Shown piece after piece: positions 1-10,759 of a stretch of 64,000 nt of DNA. The notes beneath the pieces are model-generated. The model had not been told where the DNA came from and made no database searches. It was given only the letters and a program-made list of their open reading frames with translations. Each line of letters opens with the position of its first letter. Position 1 is the stretch's first letter. This stretch comes from Rikenellaceae bacterium (GTDB taxonomy: Bacteria; Bacteroidota; Bacteroidia; Bacteroidales; Rikenellaceae): contig SUZP01000006.1 of assembly GCA_015059865.1 (NCBI GenBank), positions 1 to 64,000 of the forward strand. Direction: 5' to 3'. Position numbers and translations under genes: made by a program.

Positions 1-78
1 AAGGTAACGAATAGAATAACCTTCTTCGAGCATCCTCATATATTTGAGCAATGCTCCGTAATCGTGTTTTTTGTGCAT
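1..78 (-). CDS. 5' end of a CDS truncated by the window edge; possibly an IS transposase or HTH protein (MHKKHDYGALLKYMRMLEEGYSIRYL...)
   Basis: Reverse complement of 1-78 starts with ATG and stays open for 26 codons. The N-terminus resembles HTH/transposase OrfA starts; identity uncertain. Confidence 0.35.
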   Translation of the reverse strand, partial: MHKKHDYGALLKYMRMLEEGYSIRYL

Positions 79-85
79 AAAGAAA

Positions 86-116
86 CCCCAAAAGTTTTTT
101 GTCCAAACTTTTGGGG
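86..116 (-). terminator. Inverted repeat CCCCAAAAGTTT-N7-AAACTTTTGGGG, possible terminator or IS-end structure
   Basis: Perfect 12-bp stem read directly, downstream of the minus-strand peptidase gene. Confidence 0.45.
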
Positions 117-168
117 TCACTTCAAAAACTTGTTAGACACTCCCTTTCTGATAGATGTTTTACGCCTC

Positions 169-2718
169 CTAATAGAAATCTCCGAAATAGATTGCATTCA
201 TAAATATCTTATGTGTAGCAAACCAATAGGAACGGAAGTTCATATTGTCGGTGAAGTATATAACTCGACCTTCGCCTTGTTTGAATACCACAGTTCCCGG
301 GGCATTGCTATATCTGTTGAGGTTGTTGTTCGAGATGCAACCCGACAAGAGTGGCGATGGGGTGTAGCGCATAGGCTCGTATGCAAACTGGCTCTGCTCT
401 CGGTCTATAACGATATTGTTGCGCTTGAACACTGGAATCTCGGTCTGGTCATAGCCATAACCGATAGGTGAAGAGGTGTCGAGTGTCGAATTTACGATAA
501 TACCATAGTTCTTCTCGGCATTTCCACCGCCCTGTACCTTAGCAAGCTGCTTCAATGAGCCAAGCTTAGCATAACGAAGATTAGGGAAAGCTGAGCCCAC
601 AACGATAAGCGTTCCGCCGCGCTCTACCCATCCTCGCAAGATGTTATAAGACTTCGGCAAAATTGGCTCCTTGGTGGTACCCGATATTACGGTCAATACA
701 TTGTATTGGTCTAAGTTCTTAATCTTATGCAAGCGGTTGAAGTCAATACGCGTAGGTGTCAGGCCAAAACGACGGTCGAGCATAAACCATACCTCTCCAT
801 TGTTGTAGGCGTTAAATCCTTGACCAAGCACCATCGCAATCTTTGGAAGACGAACGGCGCGAAGTGAAGCCTTGTCGGAAGGGAGCTTCGTGAGAGCCTC
901 AACATCAACACCATTCACGCGAGCTGCTTCGGTAAGAATAGCACTAATCTCATCTGCGCTGGCCGACTGTCCTGCCAACGAAACCACTGCCGTTCCGCAG
1001 CCATACTTCTTCTTGTTGTGAGTAAACGGCTTCTGTGCTACGCTAACCTTTACCCCCTTCTGCAAGAGAGCCGTCAAGAGGTTGTGTGAATAGAATTCGC
1101 GCGCCTCGAAGAGGTAGCCCACAGGTGCTTCGCTCTTCTTAACCTCGCCAGCGATAAATTGTGGCTCAGCCTTCGCTCCAAGCAGACCATCGACGCTCGA
1201 CAATGCGCTATTCTGCAAATTGTATGCGTGCTTGAATGACCAAGTTGTTACATCGTAGAAGGTTACATCGTGATACTCGAACTTGTCATCCCAAAGTGAA
1301 CGGAATTTGGTGTAGAATTTCTGGTTGAGAGGAATGATGTACGAATCCTCTGGCGAGTATGTAACGCCCTGCTTTGTAACAGGCTTAGCCAGATGATATA
1401 CATCTATCTCGTGCTCGCGCATATTGTCGATAAAGTGGTACGCCACAGCCTTGCCGCCTCGCGCACGGAATATGTAGCCTTTGACAGGGTCGTTGGCTGC
1501 ATCTTTTGCACTCTGCTTGAAGAAGTATCGCTGGTATTCGAGCAACTCCTCGCGCATCTGGTAGGCTGCCAAGACTGTTGTGATACCTACAAACGACTGG
1601 TTGCGTATAGTCATTGGCAGGTCGAGCAAACCTCCGCGCCAATGCTTCACATAGCTACCCGAACGCACCTGCTCGATAAGGATGCCGACTGAGCCTTGTA
1701 CATCGCCATAAGCAGAGTTTTTTCCCAAGTAGAAGTCATCATACTTAACACCGCTGTAACATGGCTGTCCGATGCTTTTGAGGATTGCAGCGGTATATTT
1801 ACCAATCTTTGCGGTCAGCTCCTGATTGCGCTGTGGAATAAGTGGATAGTTACGACGAGGGTCGCCCGGGCTATAAAAGAGTCCTTTGGTGCCACCTTGT
1901 TCGTGGTGGTCGTTGATAACATTTGGCATCCAATCGAGATACATACGCACTCCATTCTTACCCTCAGGGTGCTGACACATCAACATATCGCGATTGGCAT
2001 CGTGCCAATAGTGGTTGTGATAGCTGATTGGCCACGCCTCGTGGAACTCGCGCGAGTTTGCATCGGGGGTTTGGTTACCACTATTGGAGTTGTTGAGCCA
2101 AGTTGCATAGCGGTTCAAACCATCGGGCGACATACCGGGGGTAAGAACAAGTATAACCTTGTCGAGCATTTCGAGAACACTCTTATCCTGTGATGCTGCA
2201 AAGAGATAGGCCACCGCCAACGAAGCGTTTACACCCGAAGGCTCGCGACCGTGTATGGTGCTGGCGAGGTTTACGACTACGGGCATCTCGGCAATATTTA
2301 ACTTGTCGGAGTTATTGATGTCGCTCAACAAGAGGTGTTGCTGACGCAACTCTTCGAGTCGTTGTTGGTTGGCAGGCGAAGTGATTATAACATTGATAAA
2401 ACGACGATTTTCGTAGGTCTTGCCATACTTGCGTATTGAGACACGGTCCGAAGCACGGTCGAGAGCATACATATAGTTCAAAACATCGTTGTAATCGACA
2501 GCCTGCTCACCAAGCTCAAATTCGAGGACTTGGTTTGGGCGAGGGATTTTCTCGTCGAATTTGCCTTCGAGAGCAATCTTACCTCCATTTTTAATGTCGG
2601 GTAACTCCTTTGGCAAGAAGTAATCGAATGGGTAGTCGTAGTGGACAAAGTTTGGCTGTGCCCAAACGACAGAAGAGAAGAGTAGCGCAAATGCTGCTAC
2701 AAGAAAAAATCGTTTCAT
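169..2718 (-). CDS. Secreted M14-family zinc carboxypeptidase-like protein
   Basis: 849 aa ORF with signal peptide (MKRFFLVAAFALLFSSVVWAQ); STIHGREPSGVNA and NDHHEQGG motifs typical of M14 peptidases. Confidence 0.8.
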   Translation of the reverse strand: MKRFFLVAAFALLFSSVVWAQPNFVHYDYPFDYFLPKELPDIKNGGKIALEGKFDEKIPRPNQVLEFELGEQAVDYNDVLNYMYALDRASDRVSIRKYGKTYENRRFINVIITSPANQQRLEELRQQHLLLSDINNSDKLNIAEMPVVVNLASTIHGREPSGVNASLAVAYLFAASQDKSVLEMLDKVILVLTPGMSPDGLNRYATWLNNSNSGNQTPDANSREFHEAWPISYHNHYWHDANRDMLMCQHPEGKNGVRMYLDWMPNVINDHHEQGGTKGLFYSPGDPRRNYPLIPQRNQELTAKIGKYTAAILKSIGQPCYSGVKYDDFYLGKNSAYGDVQGSVGILIEQVRSGSYVKHWRGGLLDLPMTIRNQSFVGITTVLAAYQMREELLEYQRYFFKQSAKDAANDPVKGYIFRARGGKAVAYHFIDNMREHEIDVYHLAKPVTKQGVTYSPEDSYIIPLNQKFYTKFRSLWDDKFEYHDVTFYDVTTWSFKHAYNLQNSALSSVDGLLGAKAEPQFIAGEVKKSEAPVGYLFEAREFYSHNLLTALLQKGVKVSVAQKPFTHNKKKYGCGTAVVSLAGQSASADEISAILTEAARVNGVDVEALTKLPSDKASLRAVRLPKIAMVLGQGFNAYNNGEVWFMLDRRFGLTPTRIDFNRLHKIKNLDQYNVLTVISGTTKEPILPKSYNILRGWVERGGTLIVVGSAFPNLRYAKLGSLKQLAKVQGGGNAEKNYGIIVNSTLDTSSPIGYGYDQTEIPVFKRNNIVIDREQSQFAYEPMRYTPSPLLSGCISNNNLNRYSNAPGTVVFKQGEGRVIYFTDNMNFRSYWFATHKIFMNAIYFGDFY

Positions 2719-2913
2719 AATTCTGTAATTTTGGTTAGTTTAGTTGTGTCTTGTGTCTATTGTCGAGCAAAGCTAATAATAAAAATGTAAAATACAAAAT
2801 ACAGAATGCAAAATGCAGAACCGACGCTGCGGAGCGAGAGCAGAGGGTGCTAGCACACTATGCCGAGCCGCGAGGAGGAAAAGCCCTCGAAGAGGGGTTA
2901 ATGCAAAATTGAA

Positions 2914-2944
2914 ATTCTCAATTCTCAATTCTCAATTCTCAATT
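2914..2944. repeat. Heptamer array (CTCAATT)n
   Basis: ATTCTCAATTCTCAATTCTCAATTCTCAATTT, period 7. Confidence 0.9.
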
Positions 2945-3080
2945 TAGACGAGAGATGAGAGAAAAAATAACTGTATGAATAAAAAACAGTGCCTGTTTAT
3001 TTGATGAGAGGTGTTGTTTTTCTGCAAGATTAGAGCGAAAATCAACTTTTAACCCTTAAAATTAAACTTTTAACTCTTTT

Positions 3081-3114
3081 TTTGTGCCTATCTTAAAAAA
3101 TATTGCTATCTTTA
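3081..3114 (+). promoter_or_regulatory. Bacteroidetes-type promoter upstream of mutA (-33 TTTG, -7 TATCTTTA)
   Basis: TTTG at 3081 and TATCTTTA at 3107-3114, 26 bp between starts; AT-rich context. Confidence 0.5.
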
Positions 3115-3206
3115 CACGATTTTATACGAGGAGAGTGTAAATTGTATTTAAGTAACATATTTTTTATTAAGGAATATATTTTTACCCTAAACTAAATTCT
3201 AAAATT

Positions 3207-5042
3207 ATGGCAACAAACAATCGTGAAAAGTTATTCGCCGAGTTCCCACCGGTTTCGACCGAGGCATGGGAGGCTGCGATAACTGCCGACCTCAAAGGTG
3301 CCGATTACGAGCGTAAGTTGGTATGGCGTACAAACGAGGGTTTCAACCTTCGCCCATACTACCGCGCCGAAAACCTTGAAGGTCTTGAAACTTTGGGTGC
3401 TCAGGCTGGTGAGTTCCCTTACTTGCGTGGTGTAAGCACTGACAACACTTGGCTTACTCACCAAACTATCAAAGTGGTTTGCCCTAAGGAGGCTAACGCT
3501 ACTGCTCTTGCAATGCTCAATTCGGGTGTTGATTCGCTCGGTTTCTGCTTCTGCGAGGCTGAGGTTGAGCCTACCGCTGAGAGCATCGATGCTCTCTTGG
3601 CTGGTATCGTGCTCCCTGCTGTTGATGTTACCGTTTGCGGTAAGTATGCAGCAAAGGCTGGCGAGTTGATTTTGGCTAAGGCTGAGAAGGAGGGTGTAGC
3701 AAAGGCTGACCTTCGTCTTAACATCGCTTTGGACCCACTCGTTAAGGGTATGAGCGTGAATGGTGCTTGCTGCGACTGCGAGGCTTTGGTTTCGCTCGTT
3801 AAGGCGACTCAGGAGTACAAGAAGGTGCGCGTAATCACCGTATCGGGACACTACTTCTCTGACGCTGGCTCGACCATCGTTGAGGAGTTGGCATTCTCGT
3901 TGGCTGCTGCTCACGACTATCTCGTATGGTTGATGGAGGAGGGTTGCACCGTTGATGAGGTGGCTCGCAAGATTCGCTTCTCGTTCGCTGTTACTTCGAA
4001 CTACTTTATGGAGATGGCTAAGTTCCGCGCTGCTCGTCTTTTGTGGGCGAATATCGTGAAGAAGTATGAGCCTGCATGCAACTGCTCTTGCAAGTTGTAC
4101 GCTCACGCTCGCACTTCGGCTTGGAACCAGACCGCATACGACCCTTATGTAAATATGTTGCGTGGTACTACCGAGGCTATGTCGGCTGCTATTGCAGGTG
4201 TTCACTCATTGGAGGTTCTTCCGTTCGACCACTCGTACGCAGAGCCATCGGAGTTCTCGTATCGTATCGCTCGTAACGAGTCGCTCCTCTTGAAGCACGA
4301 GTCGCACTTCGACCAGGTTATCGACCCTGCCGGAGGTTCGTACTACATCGAGAACTTGACCAACTGCATCGCTAACGAGGCGTGGAAACTCTTCCTCGAA
4401 GTTGAGGAGAAGGGCGGTTACGAGGAGGCTCTCAAAGCGGGCTTCATCGTAGAGCGCGTGAAGGCTTCGGCTGCTGCAAAGGATAAGGCTGTGGCTACTC
4501 GCCGTCAGATTTTGCTCGGTGCAAACCAGTATCCTAACTTCACCGAGGTTGCTGACGCTGCCGTTACCGCAGAGGCTGTAACCCGCGTAGAGAATGAGAA
4601 TGTAATCACCCCATATCGTGGTGCTATGGCATTCGAGTCGATGCGTTTGGGCGTAGACCGCAGCGGTAAGGAGCCTAAGGCATTTATGCTCACTTGTGGC
4701 AACTTGGCTATGGCTCGCGCTCGTGCACAGTTCTCTTGTAACTTCTTCGCTTGCGCAGGTATTCGCGTTATCGACAACAACTTCTTCAAGTCGGTTGAGG
4801 AGGGTGTTGAGGCAGCACTCGCATCGAAGGCTGAAATCGTAGTCGTTTGTGCTTCTGACGATGACTACGCAGAGGTAGCTCCAAAGGTTAAGGAGTTGCT
4901 CGGCGGCAAGGCTATCCTTGTAGTTGCCGGCGCACCTGCTTGCACCGAGGAGTTGCAGTCGAAGGGTATTAACAACTTTATCAGCGTCAAGAGCAATGTC
5001 CTCGAAACTTTGAAGGGCTACTTGGCACAGATGGGTATCTAA
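3207..5042 (+). CDS. mutA: Methylmalonyl-CoA mutase small subunit
   Basis: 611 aa ORF upstream of the large subunit; MCM beta-type sequence (DPAGGSYYIE, FSYRIARNESLLLKHESH). Confidence 0.93.
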   Translation: MATNNREKLFAEFPPVSTEAWEAAITADLKGADYERKLVWRTNEGFNLRPYYRAENLEGLETLGAQAGEFPYLRGVSTDNTWLTHQTIKVVCPKEANATALAMLNSGVDSLGFCFCEAEVEPTAESIDALLAGIVLPAVDVTVCGKYAAKAGELILAKAEKEGVAKADLRLNIALDPLVKGMSVNGACCDCEALVSLVKATQEYKKVRVITVSGHYFSDAGSTIVEELAFSLAAAHDYLVWLMEEGCTVDEVARKIRFSFAVTSNYFMEMAKFRAARLLWANIVKKYEPACNCSCKLYAHARTSAWNQTAYDPYVNMLRGTTEAMSAAIAGVHSLEVLPFDHSYAEPSEFSYRIARNESLLLKHESHFDQVIDPAGGSYYIENLTNCIANEAWKLFLEVEEKGGYEEALKAGFIVERVKASAAAKDKAVATRRQILLGANQYPNFTEVADAAVTAEAVTRVENENVITPYRGAMAFESMRLGVDRSGKEPKAFMLTCGNLAMARARAQFSCNFFACAGIRVIDNNFFKSVEEGVEAALASKAEIVVVCASDDDYAEVAPKVKELLGGKAILVVAGAPACTEELQSKGINNFISVKSNVLETLKGYLAQMGI

Positions 5043-5061
5043 TCAGTAGGAGGAACAAACT

Positions 5062-7182
5062 ATGAGAGCAAAATTTGCAGAATTGAAATATGCAGGCGGC
5101 GCAGCTGCTTGCAACGCTGAGGCTAAGGAGCCTTGGCTCACTGCCGAGCAGATACCCGTAAAGGATAACTATACAGCGGCAGATTTGGAGGGTATGGAGC
5201 ACCTGAACTATGCAGCAGGTCTTGCACCATTCTTGCGTGGTCCTTACTCTACTATGTATGTAATGCGTCCTTGGACAATTCGTCAGTATGCAGGTTTCTC
5301 GACTGCCGAGGAGTCTAACGCATTCTATCGTCGTAACCTCGCAGCAGGTCAGAAGGGACTTTCGGTTGCATTCGACCTCGCTACTCACCGTGGTTACGAT
5401 GCAGACCACCCTCGCGTAGTAGGTGATGTTGGTAAGGCAGGTGTATCTATCTGCTCGGTTGAGGATATGAAGGTGTTGTTCAACGGTATTCCACTCGACA
5501 AGATGTCGGTGTCGATGACAATGAACGGTGCTGTACTTCCAGTCCTCGCATTCTACATCGTTACAGGTTTGGAGCAGGGTTGCACACTCGACCAGTTGGC
5601 AGGTACTATCCAGAACGATATCTTGAAGGAGTTTATGGTGCGTAATACCTATATCTATCCTCCAAAGTTCTCGATGAAGATTATCGCTGACATCTTCGAG
5701 TACACCTCGAAGAATATGCCTAAGTTCAACTCGATTTCGATTTCGGGTTACCATATGCAGGAGGCAGGTGCTACCGCTGATATCGAGTTGGCATACACCT
5801 TGGCAGACGGTTTGGAGTACTTGCGTGCAGGTATCAACGCTGGTATGTCGATTGACGCCTTCGCACCTCGTTTGTCGTTCTTCTGGGCTATCGGTATGAA
5901 CCACTTTATGGAGATTGCCAAGATGCGTGCAGCTCGTATGTTGTGGGCTAAGATTGTTAAGCAGTTCGAGCCTAAGAATCCTAAGTCGCTCGCATTGCGT
6001 ACCCACTCGCAGACTTCGGGTTGGTCGCTCACCGAGCAGGACCCATTCAACAATGTTGGTCGTACAGCTATCGAGGCTATGGGTGCAGCACTCGGTCATA
6101 CCCAGTCGCTCCACACCAACGCTCTCGACGAGGCTATTGCACTTCCAACCGACTTCTCGGCTCGTATTGCTCGTAACACCCAGATTTACATTCAGGAGGA
6201 GACCAATGTTTGCCGTACAGTAGACCCTTGGGCTGGTTCGTACTATGTTGAGAGCCTCACCAATGAGATTGCACACAAGGCGTGGGCACTCATCGAGGAG
6301 GTTGAGTCGCTTGGCGGTATGGCTAAGGCTATCGAGACTGGTGTGCCTAAGATGCGTATCGAGGAGGCAGCAGCTCGTACTCAGGCTCGTATCGACTCGG
6401 GCGAGCAGAAGATTATCGGTTTGAACGAGTACCGCCTTGCTAAGGAGGCTCCAATCGATATCCTCGCTGTGGATAACACCGCAGTTCGCGAGAGCCAGAT
6501 TAAGCGCCTTAACGAGTTGAAGGCTAACCGTGACCAGGCAGCCGTAGATAAGGCTTTGGCAGCTATCACCGAGTGCGTGAAGACAGGCAAGGGCAACTTG
6601 CTCGAACTCGCAGTTGAGGCTGCAAAGGTACGCGCTACACTCGGTGAGATTTCGTATGCTTGCGAGGTTGAGGTAGGTCGCTACTCGGCTGTTATTCGTT
6701 CAATTTCAGGAGTTTATAGTTCGGCTATGAAGAAAGATGTTAATTTCGAGAAGGCAAAGCAGATGTGCGCAGACTTCGCAAAGAAGGAGGGTCGTCAGCC
6801 TCGTATTATGATTGCAAAGCTTGGTCAAGACGGTCACGACCGTGGTGCTAAGGTTGTAGCAACAGGTTATGCCGATATCGGCTTCGATGTGGATATGGGA
6901 CCTTTGTTCCAAACTCCTGCCGAGGCTGCAAAGCAGGCTGTGGAGAACGATGTTCACGCAGTGGGTGTATCGTCGCTTGCAGCAGGTCACCTTACTCTCG
7001 TTCCGCAGATTATCGAGGAGCTTGCTAAACTCGGTCGTGAGGATATCATCGTAGTAGTGGGTGGCGTTATCCCTGCACAGGATTATGACCAGCTCTACAA
7101 GGATGGTGCAGCAGCTATCTTCGGTCCTGGTACCAAGATTCCTGATGCAGCAATCAAGCTCTTGGAGATTCTTTCTGAATAA
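5062..7182 (+). CDS. mutB: Methylmalonyl-CoA mutase large subunit with C-terminal B12-binding domain
   Basis: 706 aa; [30 protein letters not shown] and [15 protein letters not shown] (DxHxxG B12 motif). Confidence 0.97.
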   Translation: MRAKFAELKYAGGAAACNAEAKEPWLTAEQIPVKDNYTAADLEGMEHLNYAAGLAPFLRGPYSTMYVMRPWTIRQYAGFSTAEESNAFYRRNLAAGQKGLSVAFDLATHRGYDADHPRVVGDVGKAGVSICSVEDMKVLFNGIPLDKMSVSMTMNGAVLPVLAFYIVTGLEQGCTLDQLAGTIQNDILKEFMVRNTYIYPPKFSMKIIADIFEYTSKNMPKFNSISISGYHMQEAGATADIELAYTLADGLEYLRAGINAGMSIDAFAPRLSFFWAIGMNHFMEIAKMRAARMLWAKIVKQFEPKNPKSLALRTHSQTSGWSLTEQDPFNNVGRTAIEAMGAALGHTQSLHTNALDEAIALPTDFSARIARNTQIYIQEETNVCRTVDPWAGSYYVESLTNEIAHKAWALIEEVESLGGMAKAIETGVPKMRIEEAAARTQARIDSGEQKIIGLNEYRLAKEAPIDILAVDNTAVRESQIKRLNELKANRDQAAVDKALAAITECVKTGKGNLLELAVEAAKVRATLGEISYACEVEVGRYSAVIRSISGVYSSAMKKDVNFEKAKQMCADFAKKEGRQPRIMIAKLGQDGHDRGAKVVATGYADIGFDVDMGPLFQTPAEAAKQAVENDVHAVGVSSLAAGHLTLVPQIIEELAKLGREDIIVVVGGVIPAQDYDQLYKDGAAAIFGPGTKIPDAAIKLLEILSE

Positions 7183-7202
7183 GAAAAATCATTTGAATAA
7201 GT

Positions 7203-7234
7203 GGAAGGTGGTAGAAATACCGCCTTCCTTTTTT
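7203..7234 (+). terminator. Rho-independent terminator of mutAB
   Basis: GGAAGGTGGTA-GAAA-TACCGCCTTCC followed by TTTTTT. Confidence 0.85.
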
Positions 7235-7271
7235 GTGTTAGGGAAAAACTAATGGCAATGTCTAAAAGTAA

Positions 7272-7310
7272 AGACCTTCGGGTGTACGACTTGTACTCTC
7301 CCGAAGGTCT
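7272..7310 (-). terminator. Terminator hairpin of the OPT transporter gene
   Basis: AGACCTTCGGG / CCCGAAGGTCT inverted repeat followed on the minus strand by a T-rich run. Confidence 0.7.
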
Positions 7311-7344
7311 CTCTTTTGTTATTAATTATCAATTTGATAGGCCT

Positions 7345-9282
7345 CTACTCCTCTCGTTTTGCCTTCAAAGTGTGTACGGTGAAGTATATAGCCAATGCGA
7401 TATACATCGCCAATGCCAACCACTCGGCTGCGCTCGATGCTGCCCACTCGGTCATATAGAGGTCTACGCCCACAAACTTCAAAACGGCTGCCACAACGCC
7501 CATCAACGCGCCACCTGCGATAAAGCCCGATGCGAGGAGTGTACCACGGTCGAAACGAGCCTTGTTCAACGCCTCGTCTTTCGAGCGATTAGATACAAAC
7601 CAAGCGATAGCACCACCCGCTACAAGCGGAGCATTCAGCGACATAGGGATAAACATACCGAGCGAGAATGCCAATGCCGGAACACCAATCCAATTCAATA
7701 CGAGTGCCAATACTGCACCTGCAAAGTAGAGTATCCACGGTGTCTCGCCACCCTCCATCAACGGCTTGATTACGGCTGCCATAGCGTTTGCCTGCGGAGC
7801 AGTCAGAGCGTTCTCGCCCACGAAGCCGTAGGTCTTGTTCAGAATTATCATCACACCCGCAACGGTTGCTGCCGAGACGAATGTGCCGAGGAACTTCCAC
7901 TTCTCCTGTGTGCGTGGGGTAGTGCCAAGCCAATAGCCGATTTTGAGGTCGGTAATGAAACCTCCTGCCATCGACAATGCGGTGCAGACTACACCTCCGA
8001 TAATCAACGCTGCGGTCATTCCCTTCTCGCCCTCCAAACCGATAGAAACGAGCACCAATGACGAGAGAATCAATGTCATCAGCGTCATTCCCGATACGGG
8101 GTTTGTGCCCACGATAGCGATTGCATTTGCGGCTACCGTAGTGAACAAGAATGCGATAACAAATACAATCAGCAAGGCGATAATGGTGTGGAACCAATTA
8201 CCCAAAACTCCAAATTGGAAGAATACTACGGTTGCCACAAGTACGGCGATAATCACCGAGAGGATAACCTTCATCGAGATATCGCGTTGTGTGCGCTCAA
8301 CTGCGCCCTCCGACTTCTTGCCACCCAACTCCTTGAATGCCAAGCCTACCGCCTGCTTGATAATGCCTGCCTGCTTGATGATACCTATCAAACCTGCCAT
8401 TGCGATACCACCAATGCCGATAGGGCGACCATACGCTTGGAACAACTCCATCGCACTCATCGAAGCCGCCTCTGCCGATGCGTAGCCCACAAGTGGCACA
8501 ATCACAAACCATACAAGGCACGAGCCTGCGGTGATGATTACGGCATACTTCAAGCCGATGATATAGCCCAAACCGAGCAGGGTTGCTCCCGTATTCATCG
8601 AGAACTCCACCTTGAACTTATCCGCTACGGCAACACCCCAAGCGGTCATCTTGGTCGAGATATTCTCCGCCCAAGCACCGAACGATGAAACGGCGAAGTC
8701 GTACAATCCGCCCAATACGCCAGCGATAGCGAGCAACTTGGTCTGCTTGCCGCCCTTCTCGCCCGAAACGAGTACCTCGGTAGTTGCGGTAGCCTCAGGG
8801 AATGGGTACTTGCCGTGCATATCCTTAACGAAGTATTTGCGGAATGGCACAAGCAGCACGATACCGAGCACACCACCCAACAACGAGGAGAGGAACACCT
8901 GATAGAACTGCGCCTCCAAGCCGAGGATGTAGAGTGCAGGGAGCGTGAAGATAGCACCCGCAACAATTACACCCGAAGATGCGCCAATCGACTGAATAAT
9001 AACATTCTCGCCCAGCATACTGCGATTTTTGCCACGCAACGAGCCAAATCCTGCCGCCAAAATTGCGATAGGGATTGCAGCCTCGAATACCTGACCAACC
9101 TTCAAGCCGAGGAAGGCTGCCGCTGCCGAGAAGATAATAGCCATAATAACGCCCATAGTTACCGAGTATGGCGTAGCCTCGGCTGGGGTACTCTGAGCCG
9201 ACATTATCGGCTGATACTCCTCACCTGCCTTCAATTCACGATAGGCGTTTTCGGGGAGTGAAATCTGTTTTTTGTTCTCCAT
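7345..9282 (-). CDS. OPT-family oligopeptide transporter
   Basis: 645 aa multi-spanning protein; YRELKAGEEYQPIM...TPYSVTMGVIMAIIFSAAAAFLGLKVGQVFEAAIP is typical of the OPT family. Confidence 0.9.
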   Translation of the reverse strand: MENKKQISLPENAYRELKAGEEYQPIMSAQSTPAEATPYSVTMGVIMAIIFSAAAAFLGLKVGQVFEAAIPIAILAAGFGSLRGKNRSMLGENVIIQSIGASSGVIVAGAIFTLPALYILGLEAQFYQVFLSSLLGGVLGIVLLVPFRKYFVKDMHGKYPFPEATATTEVLVSGEKGGKQTKLLAIAGVLGGLYDFAVSSFGAWAENISTKMTAWGVAVADKFKVEFSMNTGATLLGLGYIIGLKYAVIITAGSCLVWFVIVPLVGYASAEAASMSAMELFQAYGRPIGIGGIAMAGLIGIIKQAGIIKQAVGLAFKELGGKKSEGAVERTQRDISMKVILSVIIAVLVATVVFFQFGVLGNWFHTIIALLIVFVIAFLFTTVAANAIAIVGTNPVSGMTLMTLILSSLVLVSIGLEGEKGMTAALIIGGVVCTALSMAGGFITDLKIGYWLGTTPRTQEKWKFLGTFVSAATVAGVMIILNKTYGFVGENALTAPQANAMAAVIKPLMEGGETPWILYFAGAVLALVLNWIGVPALAFSLGMFIPMSLNAPLVAGGAIAWFVSNRSKDEALNKARFDRGTLLASGFIAGGALMGVVAAVLKFVGVDLYMTEWAASSAAEWLALAMYIALAIYFTVHTLKAKREE

Positions 9283-9393
9283 AAGTTATTTTTTTTGTTA
9301 TTTGAACTATTTAAGTTGTCAAGGCGCAGGGTTATAAGGAGTTTAAGGAATTTAAGGAGGCGCTGAAAAAATTAAAAATTAAAATAAATACCT

Positions 9394-9429
9394 TTAATTA
9401 TCAATTGTCAATTCGTCAATTGTCAATTT
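9394..9429. repeat. Heptamer array (CAATTGT)n with composite flank
   Basis: TTAATTATCAATTGTCAATTCGTCAATTGTCAATTT. Confidence 0.85.
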
Positions 9430-9430
9430 G

Positions 9431-10681
9431 TTAGAGCGATTGTACCAATTGCTCTAACCTTATCCCTCGCGAGCCTTTCAGTAATATAAGGCTATCGCTT
9501 ATCGGGTTGTTTTCGAGTGCCAACAACGCATCTGCGGTCGTAGGGTAGAGTGCGTAGTCGGCTTGCAACTCCTCGCCAACTGCGGCAAACGCCTTTGCAA
9601 ACTCTCCGCCCACCAATATTATGCGCTCCGCTATGGTGTCTGCCTTGCTGAGAATGGTGCGGTGTGCCTCCTCACTCCACTCGCCAAGTTCGAGCATATC
9701 GCCCAAAATCAAAACTTTGTTCTCCGCCTCCATCGTGGCGATATTGTCCAACGCTACCTCCATACTCGAAGGGTTGGCGTTGTAGCAATCCACCACTAAG
9801 CGGTTACGCTCGGTCTTGACCGCCTGTGAACGGTTGTTGTCGGGCGTGAACGATAGTATAGCCTCGGCAATGCGCTCGTCTGCAACCTCGAAGTAGCGAC
9901 CTACCTCCACCGCAGCAGCAATATTGTAGCGGTTGTAATCGCCCGTAAGGTTACTTCTAAAACCCTCGCCAATCGAGCGCGAGTAGTACTCTACTGCCAA
10001 ATCTTCGCGCGCTGCTGCCATCTCGCACAACACCTTGTCCTCCTGCGGTACAAAGGCACGACCGCCATTTTCGTTTAGGAAGTCGAACAGTTCGCCCTTG
10101 CCCTTGCGGATACCCTCCACACCTCCGAAACCTTCGAGGTGCGAAAGTCCGATATTTGTTAAAATGCCATAGTTTGGCTCGGCTATCGAGCAGAGCAGAG
10201 CAATCTCGCCCTGCGCACTCGCTCCCATCTCCACTACGCCAAACTCCGTGTCGGCAGTCATCGAGAGTAGCGTCAAAGGTACGCCGATATGGTTGTTGAG
10301 GTTGCCTCGTGTTGTCGAGACCTTGAACCTCTCCGCCAAGACGCGAGATACCAACTCTTTTGTAGTTGTCTTGCCGTTGCTGCCCGCAATGGCGACTATT
10401 GGAATAGCCAAACGGCGGCGATGCTCCTGCGCCAACGCTTGCAGAGCTTTCAGCGTGTCATCTACCAATAACAGTCGCTCGGCGTATTGAGGGTTGTTAT
10501 TGAAAATATCCTCGCGGTCAATAACGGCAGCCGAAGCACCCTGCTCCAACGCCTGCATAGCGTAGTCGTTACCATCGAACGATGCCCCGTGCAGTGCAAA
10601 AAAGAGCGCACCGACCTCAATCTTTCGAGAGTCGGTAGTCACGCCCGTAGAGTCTGCGAAAAAATTATATAATTTTTTCAA
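9431..10681 (-). CDS. murF: UDP-N-acetylmuramoyl-tripeptide--D-alanyl-D-alanine ligase
   Basis: 416 aa Mur ligase: AIAGSNGKTTTKELVSRVL, DCYNANPSSMEVALD, LGDMLELGEWSEEAH. Confidence 0.93.
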   Translation of the reverse strand: MKKLYNFFADSTGVTTDSRKIEVGALFFALHGASFDGNDYAMQALEQGASAAVIDREDIFNNNPQYAERLLLVDDTLKALQALAQEHRRRLAIPIVAIAGSNGKTTTKELVSRVLAERFKVSTTRGNLNNHIGVPLTLLSMTADTEFGVVEMGASAQGEIALLCSIAEPNYGILTNIGLSHLEGFGGVEGIRKGKGELFDFLNENGGRAFVPQEDKVLCEMAAAREDLAVEYYSRSIGEGFRSNLTGDYNRYNIAAAVEVGRYFEVADERIAEAILSFTPDNNRSQAVKTERNRLVVDCYNANPSSMEVALDNIATMEAENKVLILGDMLELGEWSEEAHRTILSKADTIAERIILVGGEFAKAFAAVGEELQADYALYPTTADALLALENNPISDSLILLKGSRGIRLEQLVQSL

Positions 10682-10759
10682 ATTAAAAATTAAAAATTAA
10701 AAATTAAAAATCGACAATTCACTACTCGCTACTCACTACTCACTACTCACTACTCACTA
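10681..10759. repeat. Adjacent heptamer arrays (ATTAAAA)n and (CACTACT)n
   Basis: AATTAAAAATTAAAAATTAAAAATTAAAAA then CACTACTCGCTACTCACTACTCACTACTCACTACTCACTA. Confidence 0.9.

Noticed and set aside
3231-4205. 324-aa antisense ORF over mutA
   Set aside because: Shadow ORF of a confident gene.
4987-6276. 429-aa antisense ORF over mutB
   Set aside because: Antisense to a confident, strongly codon-biased gene; no recognizable domain. Explained by codon bias.
7201-8061. 286-aa plus-strand ORF after mutB
   Set aside because: Runs across two terminators and antisense through the OPT transporter.
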